32,641 nt of DNA from the NCBI GenBank assembly GCA_015069205.1, contig SVIZ01000020.1:1-32641 (forward strand), read 5' to 3'. The notes beneath the pieces are model-generated. The model saw only the letters and a list, made by a program, of their open reading frames with translations, did no database searches and had not been told where the DNA came from. Below, piece by piece: positions 23,905 through 32,608 of the stretch (position 1 is the stretch's first letter; every line of letters begins with the position of its first letter). The stretch is from Oscillospiraceae bacterium. GTDB lineage: Bacteria > Bacillota > Clostridia > Saccharofermentanales > Saccharofermentanaceae. The translations under genes were made by a program, and so were the position numbers.

Positions 23905-25571
23905 ACAAAACCCGGAGTTTATATAAAGCCTTCAGTTCGAATCTGGAGATGCCCAAGCCTACGGGCGAGAAAAAGGTAAAGCTCTATAACAGGTTCGGCA
24001 TGATCGCTTTCATAGGTATCATGGTGCCGGTATCAATTGTTATCGGCTATGTCACTTATGCGCTCACGAACCTGATGTACGGCTTTGACGGTAATAGCTA
24101 CGGCCTTCTGACTGAGATCGATCTTATATCGGCTTTTGCGATGGTATTCGGAATGCCGCTCATGTTCAGTGTCCTGTTTTTCTCATCAGATCTGCAGTTC
24201 CTGACAGCTCTTCCGGTAACTCCGGGTTCGCTTTATGCAGCGAGATTCTGGCACACATTCAAGGCTGAAAACGTCATGACATCAAACGTGCTTTTCGCGA
24301 TATACATAGGATATTTCATATCTGCCATTAAAAATGCCAGCATCAAAGAAGCGCTTCACCCGGTCGCGCTGATCGCTTCGGTGGTGGGATTCTTCGGCTC
24401 TTTGCTGATACCCCTGATCTACTGCTCGATAATCGCATTGCTCCTGATGCTCGTCCTGAAGAGATTTAACAGGGTCAGCATCTACTACTACACGTCGATC
24501 GTAGTCTTCGTTGCCTTCTCCGTAATGTTCCTTTTGTCATTCGAAGGTTACGGAAAGATAAGCGTCATTAACTATCTGAATTCACTGGTCGTCAGCGACA
24601 ACACATTCACTTCGATCTGCAACATCTTATTCCCGACAAACTATCTGACGACGATGGCGATAGAAAACCATTCGGTTCTGCCTCTCATCGGATCGGTGCT
24701 CATCATCGCCGCGCTGTACATGCTGTCGGTCCTTGTTGCGCATCTAACATATCGAAAAGGCTTATTCGCGGCGGCCGTCATCTCAAATAAAAAGAGACAC
24801 CGTAAATCATCTTTCTCATACAAAAAGCGCGGTGTGTCAGCATCGCTCCTGTCCAAGGAGATCAAGGTCCTTACAAGGAACATGACCTACCGCATGAACT
24901 GCGTTTTCGCAAATCTCATATGGCCTATCGCGGCAGTCATATTCATTATCGAAGCTCCGAAATTCGAATTCTTCAAACTGTTCAGAGCCAAGCTTGCAGG
25001 CAATGAACCTGTAAGCCACATCATATTATTCGGCGCGTTCATCGCGATGGCATTTATCGGTTCAGGACTTAATTCGATCGCTTCCACTTCTTTTACGCGC
25101 GAAGGCGTTCACTTAGACATGCTCAAATATCTGCCGGCAGATCTGGGTAAGCAGATCAGGGCAAAGGTCCGGGTCGCAATACTGTTCACATTCATTCCAG
25201 TGGCATTTGCGGTAGCATCAGTAACGGTCTTCTTCGGTGTTTCCGCCGGGCTTCCTTTGTATATCATTACTGCATTTGTCTGCATCCTGACTGCCACCAT
25301 GATCGGCGTCATTATGGATTCGATCTCGCCGTATACGGTATGGTCTGACGAACTTTCTGCTCTCCGCGGCAATCTGAACTGCTTCTTTAATCTCGCCGCC
25401 GAGCTCATTGCCGCGCTCTTGGCAGGCGGAGTTTTGTACGGCACATATCTGCTCACAAAAAACTCAGTGATAACCATATCAGTGGTTGCGGCAATCCTTG
25501 TTGTTGCAAGCGTGCTGATCGTGATCACCGGTCTGCCGCGCGTGAGGAAGAACATCGAGTCGCTGAAATGA
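23901..25571 (+). CDS. ABC-2 type exporter permease
   Basis: 556 residues with about twelve hydrophobic segments in two clusters separated by a basic loop (NKKRHRKSSFSYKKRG near residue 300). FSSDLQFLTALPVTPGSLYAARF and FTREGVHLDMLKYLPADLGKQI are internally similar 'LP' motifs found in large exporter permeases of clostridia and lactobacilli. The start is coupled to the ATPase gene, with GGAG about 9 nt upstream. Substrate unknown. It ends 51 nt before the response regulator, whose promoter overlaps the 3' end of this gene. Confidence 0.88.
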   Translation: MNKTRSLYKAFSSNLEMPKPTGEKKVKLYNRFGMIAFIGIMVPVSIVIGYVTYALTNLMYGFDGNSYGLLTEIDLISAFAMVFGMPLMFSVLFFSSDLQFLTALPVTPGSLYAARFWHTFKAENVMTSNVLFAIYIGYFISAIKNASIKEALHPVALIASVVGFFGSLLIPLIYCSIIALLLMLVLKRFNRVSIYYYTSIVVFVAFSVMFLLSFEGYGKISVINYLNSLVVSDNTFTSICNILFPTNYLTTMAIENHSVLPLIGSVLIIAALYMLSVLVAHLTYRKGLFAAAVISNKKRHRKSSFSYKKRGVSASLLSKEIKVLTRNMTYRMNCVFANLIWPIAAVIFIIEAPKFEFFKLFRAKLAGNEPVSHIILFGAFIAMAFIGSGLNSIASTSFTREGVHLDMLKYLPADLGKQIRAKVRVAILFTFIPVAFAVASVTVFFGVSAGLPLYIITAFVCILTATMIGVIMDSISPYTVWSDELSALRGNLNCFFNLAAELIAALLAGGVLYGTYLLTKNSVITISVVAAILVVASVLIVITGLPRVRKNIESLK

Positions 25572-25592
25572 TCTTTTGTTATTTGCTATAAT
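25563..25592 (+). promoter_or_regulatory. Promoter of the two-component genes
   Basis: CTGAAA (25563-25568), 18-bp spacer, and an extended -10 TGCTATAAT (25584-25592). The -35 lies within the last codons of the permease gene. It makes the regulator-kinase pair a separate transcription unit from the ABC-2 exporter. Confidence 0.6.
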
Positions 25593-25622
25593 GCAAAAAG
25601 AGATTATTTTTCAGAGGCACAT

Positions 25623-26312
25623 ATGACAGACATCCTGATCGTTGAAGATAATGAGGAATTGGGCGCGCTCATAAGGGATTTTCTTGTCCGCGACGGCTTT
25701 ACGGTCACCTGGAAAACAACCGGTGAAGCCGGCCTTTCTGCCCTTAAGGAAGACAAGTACCGCCTGATGCTCTTAGACGTCATGCTTCCGGGTTTTGACG
25801 GCTATGAGACACTGCGTATCCTTCGCAAAGACTTAGGCCTTCCGGTCATCATGATGAGTGCCAAAAACGACGACCAGAGCAAGATCCTAGGTCTTGATGT
25901 CGGCGCTGACGACTACATCGAAAAGCCTTTCTCTTTCCCCGTTCTCTCATCAAAGATCAAGGCTATACTCCGCCGTAATTACGATGCTTCCGAAGAGCGC
26001 AAAGAGCTTTCATATAAAGACATAAAGGTCGATCTCGATGATATGACCGTCCGCAAGGGTGACAAGGTGATCCCGGTAAACGGCAAGGAACTGGACATTC
26101 TCATCTACTTTCTTAAAAATCCCGAAAAGGTCATTCACAAGGAAGTTCTGTTCAATGCCGTATGGGGAACCGACTGCATCTCTGAAATGTCGACGCTTAC
26201 CGTATACATAAGGTGGCTCCGCGAGAAGCTTGAAGATGATCCGAATAATCCGGAATATATCCACACCGTTTGGAGAGTCGGTTATAAGTTCGGAGGAGAA
26301 TCTTCCAAATGA
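25623..26312 (+). CDS. OmpR/PhoB-family response regulator
   Basis: 229 residues. The receiver domain (1-118) has Glu8-Asp9, the phosphate-accepting Asp52 (LLLDVMLPG), Ser79 and Lys101 (DYIEKPF). The C-terminal winged-helix DNA-binding domain (about 130-225) shows GKELDILIYFLKNPEKVIHK, LFNAVWG, TLTVYIRWLREKLEDDP and IHTVWRVGYKF. It should bind direct repeats when phosphorylated by the partner kinase, with which it overlaps by 4 nt (ATGA). The repeat-rich spacer at 27.65-27.86 kb upstream of the following ABC operon is the natural place to look for its binding site (inference). Confidence 0.96.
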   Translation: MTDILIVEDNEELGALIRDFLVRDGFTVTWKTTGEAGLSALKEDKYRLMLLDVMLPGFDGYETLRILRKDLGLPVIMMSAKNDDQSKILGLDVGADDYIEKPFSFPVLSSKIKAILRRNYDASEERKELSYKDIKVDLDDMTVRKGDKVIPVNGKELDILIYFLKNPEKVIHKEVLFNAVWGTDCISEMSTLTVYIRWLREKLEDDPNNPEYIHTVWRVGYKFGGESSK

Positions 26313-27619
26313 GAAAATACATAGGAAAGTATTTTCTTCTTTTCTTTTTCTGCATAGTCCTGGGACTGGCCGTATTTTTCTATCTGACCGGTAAAGATAA
26401 CGAGACAAAAGGTCAGAGAATGACTCTCATTAACCGTGTAACCAACGAAGTCTCTTCTGCCGGCAATGAGAATTACGGATCTAAGCTGAGCGCACTTATT
26501 GCAGATAACAATTGGGAGCAGGAGTACGGCAAAGACAATGTTCCTGTTGAGGTCAGATATGTTGAAGGCGGCATTAATGCTGACGGTTCAGTAATTACCG
26601 CACAGGATTCAACGGTAGTAAGCATCATGGAAGAAGGTGAGTTCAGAGGTCTCCTGGTGTTTACATTCGAACAGCAAAAGCTGTCAGATAATATCTTGTT
26701 GTGTGAACTGATAATCGCTGCAGTATTTGTTGTTGCAGCGTTGATCTTTGTTTACATCGACCGCAAGGTCATCCTGCCTTTTAACAGGCTCTCCGAATAC
26801 CCTGAACGCATCGCCAAAAATGAGAATGCAGCTGCTCTCCCGGAATCCAAAAACAGATATTTCGGCAAGTATATCTGGGGCATGAACATGCTCCGTGACC
26901 GCTTGTCAGGCGACACCAGAAGACTCCGCCAGCTCGAGAAAGAACAGCTCACACTTGTATCAACCATCGCCCACGGGATCAAGACACCTGTTGCCAACAT
27001 AAAGCTGTATTCTGAAGCAATAAAAAGCGGCCTTTACCGTGACAACGGGATTCCTGATAAAAAGGATGCAGAAGTTGCCGGCAAGATCGCAAAGAACGCC
27101 GATGACATTACGGATCTCGTAAAAGAACTCCTGGATAGCGCGTCGAAGGGCGTGGTCGTTTTCGAGCCTCACATCGAAGCATTCTATCTTCCCGAGATCG
27201 GGAAGTTTATCAAGGACGAGTACGGCAACAGGCTTAGCGTGCTGAGGATCCCGCTCACGGTCGAGATGAACAGCGATGTCATGATCAACAGCGATAAGGA
27301 CGGCATTACGCGCATCCTTACCCAGTTCATGGAGAATGCGGTCAAGTACGGCGACGGCCGCGGCATCACCGTTGTTGTCGATAAGAATGAAGACGGCTAC
27401 GTGTTTGCCGTAAAAGATAAGGGCAGCAGAGTTCCCGAAAATGAGATCCCTTATGTATTTAACAGTTTCTGGCGCGGCTCTAATGCAGAGCAGGTCGAAG
27501 GTAACGGTCTTGGCCTTTATGAAGCTTCTTTCATCGCGCATAAGTTAGGCGGCGACGTTGCCGCGCGCTATCTCGAAGATACCGGAGAGATGGAATTCGA
27601 GGTGTTTATTCCGCTGTAA
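26309..27619 (+). CDS. Sensor histidine kinase
   Basis: 436 residues. Membrane helix 1 is at about 5-24 and helix 2 at about 132-152, enclosing an external sensor of about 105 residues without a recognised fold. A short HAMP-like stretch follows. The H-box LVSTIAHGIKTPVANIKLY carries His222, and the ATPase part has TQFMENAVKYGDG (N-box), AVKDKGSRVPENEIP (G1) and GNGLGLYEASFIAHKLGG (G2). The G-box reads DKGSRVP in place of the common DxGxG. The large external loop differs from the very short loop of BceS-type intramembrane-sensing kinases. It is translationally coupled to the regulator. Confidence 0.95.
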   Translation: MRKYIGKYFLLFFFCIVLGLAVFFYLTGKDNETKGQRMTLINRVTNEVSSAGNENYGSKLSALIADNNWEQEYGKDNVPVEVRYVEGGINADGSVITAQDSTVVSIMEEGEFRGLLVFTFEQQKLSDNILLCELIIAAVFVVAALIFVYIDRKVILPFNRLSEYPERIAKNENAAALPESKNRYFGKYIWGMNMLRDRLSGDTRRLRQLEKEQLTLVSTIAHGIKTPVANIKLYSEAIKSGLYRDNGIPDKKDAEVAGKIAKNADDITDLVKELLDSASKGVVVFEPHIEAFYLPEIGKFIKDEYGNRLSVLRIPLTVEMNSDVMINSDKDGITRILTQFMENAVKYGDGRGITVVVDKNEDGYVFAVKDKGSRVPENEIPYVFNSFWRGSNAEQVEGNGLGLYEASFIAHKLGGDVAARYLEDTGEMEFEVFIPL

Positions 27620-27653
27620 TGCTTGCCGGTACATATTTTCGAGTGGCGGAATA

Positions 27654-27856
27654 ATGCTCAGGTAAATGCTCATGTTTTTGATGATTTTTTCATGAGCAAA
27701 AAACTGGAAATCGCAAAAAGACAGCTTTCTGCTCAGCTTTTTTAAGCTGTTTTCATGAGCAAAAAACTGAGCTGCCCGTTCGGATATTGCTTGCGCGAAA
27801 AATTATTTTCCGGCTTTAAGGATTTTTTAATAGTTGAATAGGAAAATGTGCTCATG
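27654..27856. promoter_or_regulatory. Repeat-rich control region upstream of the ABC/C45 operon
   Basis: A 20-bp direct repeat (TTTTCATGAGCAAAAAACTG) sits at 27687-27706 and 27750-27769. The heptamer GCTCATG or its complement CATGAGC occurs at 27668, 27691, 27754 and 27850, and the hexamer TGCTCA/TGAGCA six times (27655, 27667, 27693, 27730, 27756, 27849). The 27668/27691 pair forms a stem with a 16-nt loop. A further hairpin CAGCTT-TTTT-AAGCTG lies at about 27735-27750. No clear -10/-35 pair is visible for the operon. The region may hold binding sites for the adjacent response regulator or a leader with alternative structures. Confidence 0.6.
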
Positions 27857-27876
27857 ATGGAAAGGGAGGCACCCAA

Positions 27877-28635
27877 ATGGGCACATTGATCAGAACAAAG
27901 GATCTCTGCAAGACATATATAGTAAATAAGCAGAGTAATAATGTACTTCAGAATGTAAATCTTACGGTGGATGAGGGCGAGTTCGTATCGGTCATGGGAC
28001 CTTCGGGCTCAGGCAAATCGACGCTCCTTTATACCGTGAGCGGCATGGACAATGTTACGGCCGGAAGCGTATTTTTCGATGGCGATGAGATCTCAAAGAT
28101 GAAGGAAAAAGATCTCATCAGCTTAAGACTCATCAAGATGGGATTTGTTTTCCAGCAGATGTATATGATGCGAAAACTCAGCATCCTGGACAACATCGTC
28201 CTGCCCGGTTTTCAGGCAAAGATAAGACCCAGGGAAGAGGTCAGGCAGTACGCCGAAGAACTGATGAGAAAACTCGGCATCATTGACGAGGCGGACCGCG
28301 AGATCACTGAAGTATCAGGCGGACAGCTGCAGAGAGCATGCCTTTGCAGAGCACTTATCAATCACCCGAAGATAATCTTTGCTGACGAACCTACGGGAGC
28401 CCTTAATTCAAAGGCTTCAGGCGAAGTCATGGATAGACTTCTCGAGGCTAACAGTATGGGTACTACGATCCTCATGGTCACGCACAGTGAGAAGGTCGCA
28501 TCGATCTCAGACAGGATCATCTATCTCGTGGACGGCAACATCCAGGGTGAACTGATCCTCGGAAAGAAGACCGAAGACGATCTCTCCGCAAGAGAGCGCA
28601 GGGTAAGAGACTGGCTCGAGGAGATGGGTTGGTAA
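27877..28635 (+). CDS. ABC transporter ATP-binding protein (MacB/LolD-type)
   Basis: 252 residues. Walker A GPSGSGKST is near residues 43-51, the Q-loop MGFVFQQMYMMRKLSILDNI is typical of the MacB/LolD/FtsE branch, the signature is VSGGQLQRA, Walker B is IIFADEPTGAL, and the switch His is in MVTHSEKVAS. The start has GGGAGG about 8 nt upstream. It ends 1 nt before the permease, so the two are co-translated. Partners of this branch work on substrates at the outer membrane face, often peptides or lipids. Confidence 0.95.
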   Translation: MGTLIRTKDLCKTYIVNKQSNNVLQNVNLTVDEGEFVSVMGPSGSGKSTLLYTVSGMDNVTAGSVFFDGDEISKMKEKDLISLRLIKMGFVFQQMYMMRKLSILDNIVLPGFQAKIRPREEVRQYAEELMRKLGIIDEADREITEVSGGQLQRACLCRALINHPKIIFADEPTGALNSKASGEVMDRLLEANSMGTTILMVTHSEKVASISDRIIYLVDGNIQGELILGKKTEDDLSARERRVRDWLEEMGW

Positions 28636-28636
28636 T

Positions 28637-31072
28637 ATGTATTTCAGAATGCTCAAAAATGATATTAAGGACAAGCCCGGACTTAATATCGTAACCTGTA
28701 TATTCATGATAGCTGCGGTTACTTTTACGGTAATCGGATCGACCATGATCTATGCGCTTTTCGGAGGCGAGCAGAAGACCTACGAGAAGTGCAATTCATC
28801 GGATGTATTTCTCAAAGTCGACAATGATGTTGCAGACAGTGAAGGCCTTGTTGAGAGCCTTACAAGCGACATCATGGAAAAGCCGATCATCACGGACTGC
28901 ATATATGAAGAAACTGTGTTTCTGGATTTCGGATCACTCGAATTCATTGGTGATAAAGTTAGAAATGATGCTCATTACGGCTCGAAAGTGATCATCACGG
29001 ACATGCCCGGAAAATACGACATTCCGATCGATTTCGACAACAATTATTTTGAGGTTCAGAACGGGTGCGTTGCCGTATCACAGGTGCTCTGCAACAGATT
29101 CAATCTGAAGGTTGGCGACAAGGTCAGGATTACGACCCAGATGGGAAACACATATGAGTTTGTCATCTCGGTCATCTATAAGAATCCGGCTTCGACGCAG
29201 ATCGACAGAATATATCTTTCTGACAGGGACAAAGAGATCTTTTATTCGGAGTGTCCCGTGAAGAATGGACTGTACACCTGTACGGTCGTGCCCGGAATAA
29301 ACGATTACATATCAACGCTCAGAGATTCAAGCACAGACCTGATGCTCAAGTATGAGATCTATCACACATACGGATACGCATCCAGGGTCCTCTTCATGAA
29401 CAACGATGGACTTTTCGCGATCATCGTAACGGCAAGCATGCTCGTCGTGGCAGTTGTGATCATGGCAATGACAATGATTACTATCGACTTCAGTCTGAAG
29501 TCTGCCATCAAGAGGGAAGAACGTGAGATCGGCATGATGAAAGCAATCGGAGTATGGTCCCTTTCATATAAGACGCTCTTCATCGTTAAGTATCTTTTCT
29601 TCGCGGCAATAGGCGGCGTGATCGGACTTCCTTTGGGATTCTTCTTAAGCAAACTTCTGTTCAACAAGTTTGTTATGCATATCATGTTTCCTGACGTTAA
29701 GATGATGATCCTCATTGGCGCGGCAGCGAGTCTTGTGACTGTTTTCCTGATAATACTTTTCAGTTTCTTTGCATTGAGAAGAATGAATAAGATCAGCGTT
29801 ATCGATGCGATCCACGGCGAAAACAGGGGCGAGAGATTTAGCGCTCTTCCCGGACTTTCACTTAACAAAAAGAAGCATATGTCAGTTCCGATGTTCCTTG
29901 CGGTAAGCGATATCCTGAGGGGATTTAAGAGATACTTATTACTGATCCTTGCATATATTCTCGGAATCTGTGTAGTCATGTTCGTCGTAAGACTTAATGA
30001 CACGATTATGACCACGGATTATGCACACAGGTATTTCCAGCAGGGAAGGCTGGACTTCCTTGTCACGATCGACGATTCATATTACGAGAGACTCTATCTC
30101 GGCAGCGGAAGCTTCAAGGGCGCGGTAGATGTTATCAATGACAACTTTGCAGCCAATGACATTCCCGCCCGCATCTCGGTCAAGATGAACGGCAGCGCCA
30201 TCTTCAGATATGAAGGCGGAGAGACAATAGGCCAGCTCGAATGGACGGACGAGCCGATGACAGAGATCTCCTATCTGAAAGGAAATGCTCCGAAGCTCAG
30301 GAACGAGGTTGCGATCGGTTATTACACTGCGACAGAAAGAAACATAAAGATCGGCGACACCATAAATATCGAATACGATAAGTATTCAGATGACCACATA
30401 ACGTTCAATAAGGTCAGTGAGGATTTCATCGTAACGGCATATGTCGACCAGTTCGGTGCAAACATACCCACGGTATTCATGGGCGACGATTTTGAAGGCT
30501 CGTTCGTAACAGACGGAAACTATTTCAGCTGTGAGATAGATGCTCCTGCAAGCCAACATGAAGAGATCATCGAAAAGATGCAATCACTCTATCCTGACGG
30601 TGAGATAACGGTCCTCAGAAACAGTGAGATCATGCCCCATTATCTTGTAGGATATCAGGAGATGTTTAATCTCATAATCATCATCGTATCCCTGATCTGT
30701 GCCTTTGTCCTGACGCTTCTTACGGCACTTTACGAGAACATCTTTATCGATGAGGAGACAGCGGACATTGCGCTTCTCAAGAGTATGGGATTCAGCAAGA
30801 ATACGATACGCACATGGCATTTCTTAAGACTGATGCTGCTGGCTGCGTTCTCTCTGATACTTACATATGTCTTCATGGCTACAGGCGGAAACTTCCTTAT
30901 CGGAAATCTCTTCAAGAGTATCATGAAGTGCGGTGCGTTCTCGTTAAAAGTTCTGCCCGTAAACAACTTTGTCATTGTGCCTGTTCTTGTGCTGGCAGGT
31001 CTTGCACTTGTTATCTCCCTAATGACGGAAATGACAGGCAGGATCCAGATATGGAAAGTGAGAAACGAATAA
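28637..31072 (+). CDS. FtsX/MacB-type ABC permease, two-domain
   Basis: 811 residues. The layout is helix (about 18-40), external domain (about 41-250), three helices with the FtsX block (about 255-380, including KSAIKREEREIGMMKAIGVW), helix (about 428-448), second external domain (about 450-675), and three more helices (about 678-800, including DIALLKSMGFSKNTIRTW). The duplicated plan of two external domains and eight helices differs from BceB-type permeases, which have ten helices and one large loop. It probably moves or senses a substrate outside the membrane. Its stop TAA shares one base with the start of the next gene. Confidence 0.92.
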   Translation: MYFRMLKNDIKDKPGLNIVTCIFMIAAVTFTVIGSTMIYALFGGEQKTYEKCNSSDVFLKVDNDVADSEGLVESLTSDIMEKPIITDCIYEETVFLDFGSLEFIGDKVRNDAHYGSKVIITDMPGKYDIPIDFDNNYFEVQNGCVAVSQVLCNRFNLKVGDKVRITTQMGNTYEFVISVIYKNPASTQIDRIYLSDRDKEIFYSECPVKNGLYTCTVVPGINDYISTLRDSSTDLMLKYEIYHTYGYASRVLFMNNDGLFAIIVTASMLVVAVVIMAMTMITIDFSLKSAIKREEREIGMMKAIGVWSLSYKTLFIVKYLFFAAIGGVIGLPLGFFLSKLLFNKFVMHIMFPDVKMMILIGAAASLVTVFLIILFSFFALRRMNKISVIDAIHGENRGERFSALPGLSLNKKKHMSVPMFLAVSDILRGFKRYLLLILAYILGICVVMFVVRLNDTIMTTDYAHRYFQQGRLDFLVTIDDSYYERLYLGSGSFKGAVDVINDNFAANDIPARISVKMNGSAIFRYEGGETIGQLEWTDEPMTEISYLKGNAPKLRNEVAIGYYTATERNIKIGDTINIEYDKYSDDHITFNKVSEDFIVTAYVDQFGANIPTVFMGDDFEGSFVTDGNYFSCEIDAPASQHEEIIEKMQSLYPDGEITVLRNSEIMPHYLVGYQEMFNLIIIIVSLICAFVLTLLTALYENIFIDEETADIALLKSMGFSKNTIRTWHFLRLMLLAAFSLILTYVFMATGGNFLIGNLFKSIMKCGAFSLKVLPVNNFVIVPVLVLAGLALVISLMTEMTGRIQIWKVRNE

Positions 31073-32466
31073 TGAAAAAATATATAAAGATATCAGCAGC
31101 ACTGCTGTTAACATCAATGTTCCTTACGGGATGCAATGCGGCTACACCGGTCGTCGTCGATGCAAATCTTGCGATGACTCCCGTTGATTCATACAACACA
31201 AAACAGGTTCGCGAATACACCGATGCGGGAACGATCGAAGAACCCATAAAGACGTTTTCTTCTGATGACGGACTCTGCGTCATCAAGGTCATGCCGAGCT
31301 ATTATGACATCACTCTCGATTACGAAAACGGCAGCAGGGCAGAGGTCGGCGCGGCATACGGAACGCTCATCAGAGAAAAGATCCCCGAGTTTATAGAGAC
31401 GATGGAGCCGTACCTTTATGAGAATATCAGAATGGCTTACGACGGAGAGTTTTCAGCTGACGCAGTTGAAGAAAGAAGAGCCGTGCTTTTCGAATCCATG
31501 AGACCTGAATACCGGGAAGAGATCGCTGCATTTGCTGAAGCGATCTCAAACGGTGCTCATGGTATAGAAGAAGATCACGTTCTCAGTTACGAGGAAGCTA
31601 TCCTCATGCAGATGATCCCCGACGCACTCCGTCCGACATGCTGCAGCGCGCTTTCCTTGTGGGGAAGCAAGACCGCAACAGGCGACAGGATCACATTGAG
31701 AAATCTCGAGTGGAATCTCGGATCGAACAACCAGATGGGCATGATCAATGCCGTCACACACATGAAAAACGGCAGCCGCACGCTCACGGCTATATCGGTC
31801 TTAGGACTTCTGGACATCATTTCTGCCATCAACGACGACGGTGTTTTCGCAGCGATCCTCGATGTCGGATCAAAGCATAAAGAAGCATTTGTTTACGAAG
31901 GTAAAAAATGCTACACGATGGAGCTCCGCTATGCTCTGGAAGAGTTTGCTGCGGCAAGAGAACTTGGTGAATACATGGTCGGCAACAGCGGTGATTTCAC
32001 ATGGTGCCACAACCTCATGATCTCCGATGCCAACGATTCGTTTTGCGCAGAAGACTGTGTAAGTGAGGTCTCCGAAAAGGGTCTCGGCAAGTCAGTTCTC
32101 CGTGACGCTGACACGCCCATCTTTGAAGGACTTTCATGGGACAACGAGGATTCGCTCTGCGTGGTCAATTCATTTACGACGGCAGGCAATCAGGACGGCT
32201 TTACCGGATCTGAATCAAACACTATAAGGTTTGCAAAATACAACAAGTGGGTAAGTTCTAAAGACAAGTTTTCTCCCAAAGACGTTAAGGATCTTATAAC
32301 TCAGGAGATCGTTGACCAGTATAAGGTTCAAAATGTCCACGGCGGCGGAAGCGCGCAGCTGATCCTGGTCGATTATCACACGGGTTCGGTGCAGGTCGCA
32401 TTCTCAGGGCCTGACGGCGTCGTCGACAAACCGGACTTTATCGAAGTTGAAGTAATAGGCGGGTAG
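31072..32466 (+). CDS. Lipoprotein Ntn-hydrolase, C45/acyltransferase-like
   Basis: 464 residues from the ATG at 31072, overlapping the permease stop; a longer in-frame extension upstream is a shadow of the permease. The lipoprotein signal peptide ends in LTGC with Cys21, so the enzyme is membrane-anchored outside. The core resembles peptidase C45 / penicillin acyltransferase and choloylglycine-type Ntn-hydrolases: GAAYGTLIREKIPEF, PTCCSALSLWG with candidate nucleophile Cys190 or Cys191, GDRITLRNLEWN, INDDGVFAAILD and TTAGNQDGFTGSESNTIRF. These enzymes hydrolyse amide bonds after self-cleavage. The substrate is unknown; acylated peptides or antibiotics are candidates (inference). Coupling to an exporter suggests joint work on one compound. 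Confidence 0.82.
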   Translation: MKKYIKISAALLLTSMFLTGCNAATPVVVDANLAMTPVDSYNTKQVREYTDAGTIEEPIKTFSSDDGLCVIKVMPSYYDITLDYENGSRAEVGAAYGTLIREKIPEFIETMEPYLYENIRMAYDGEFSADAVEERRAVLFESMRPEYREEIAAFAEAISNGAHGIEEDHVLSYEEAILMQMIPDALRPTCCSALSLWGSKTATGDRITLRNLEWNLGSNNQMGMINAVTHMKNGSRTLTAISVLGLLDIISAINDDGVFAAILDVGSKHKEAFVYEGKKCYTMELRYALEEFAAARELGEYMVGNSGDFTWCHNLMISDANDSFCAEDCVSEVSEKGLGKSVLRDADTPIFEGLSWDNEDSLCVVNSFTTAGNQDGFTGSESNTIRFAKYNKWVSSKDKFSPKDVKDLITQEIVDQYKVQNVHGGGSAQLILVDYHTGSVQVAFSGPDGVVDKPDFIEVEVIGG

Positions 32467-32510
32467 GCTTTTTCGAGTTTAAAAATCACAGTAATAGTCA
32501 CAGTCATGCC
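32464..32510. repeat. Palindromic repeat copy C, begins in the C45 stop codon
   Basis: The conserved flank AGGCTTTTTCGA starts at 32465, within the TAG stop at 32464-32466, followed by AAAATCACAGTAA (32482-32494) and GTCACAGT. Over about 45 bp it matches the minus strand of copy B with few differences. The second hairpin arm is not preserved; instead a TTTTTCGCG and a TCGAAAA occur further on. Confidence 0.75.
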
Positions 32511-32602
32511 GATGTACATTTTTCGCGGTTTCCGACTCGAAAATTGCACAAAAACAGCTTTTTATAGTCAAGTCCAAAGTTTTGTGTAAATTCAATCCTT
32601 AG

Positions 32603-32608
32603 TATAAT
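32603..32608 (+). promoter_or_regulatory. -10 box for a gene beginning beyond the window
   Basis: TATAAT with a weak TTGTGT upstream (short spacer), followed about 25 nt later by a Shine-Dalgarno-like GTGGAG at the very end of the window. It suggests a plus-strand gene starting just outside. Confidence 0.4.

Noticed and set aside
25623..32466. Classical Bce-type bacitracin resistance module
   Set aside because: The kinase has a large external loop and the permease has two external domains with about eight helices, which does not match BceS/BceB.
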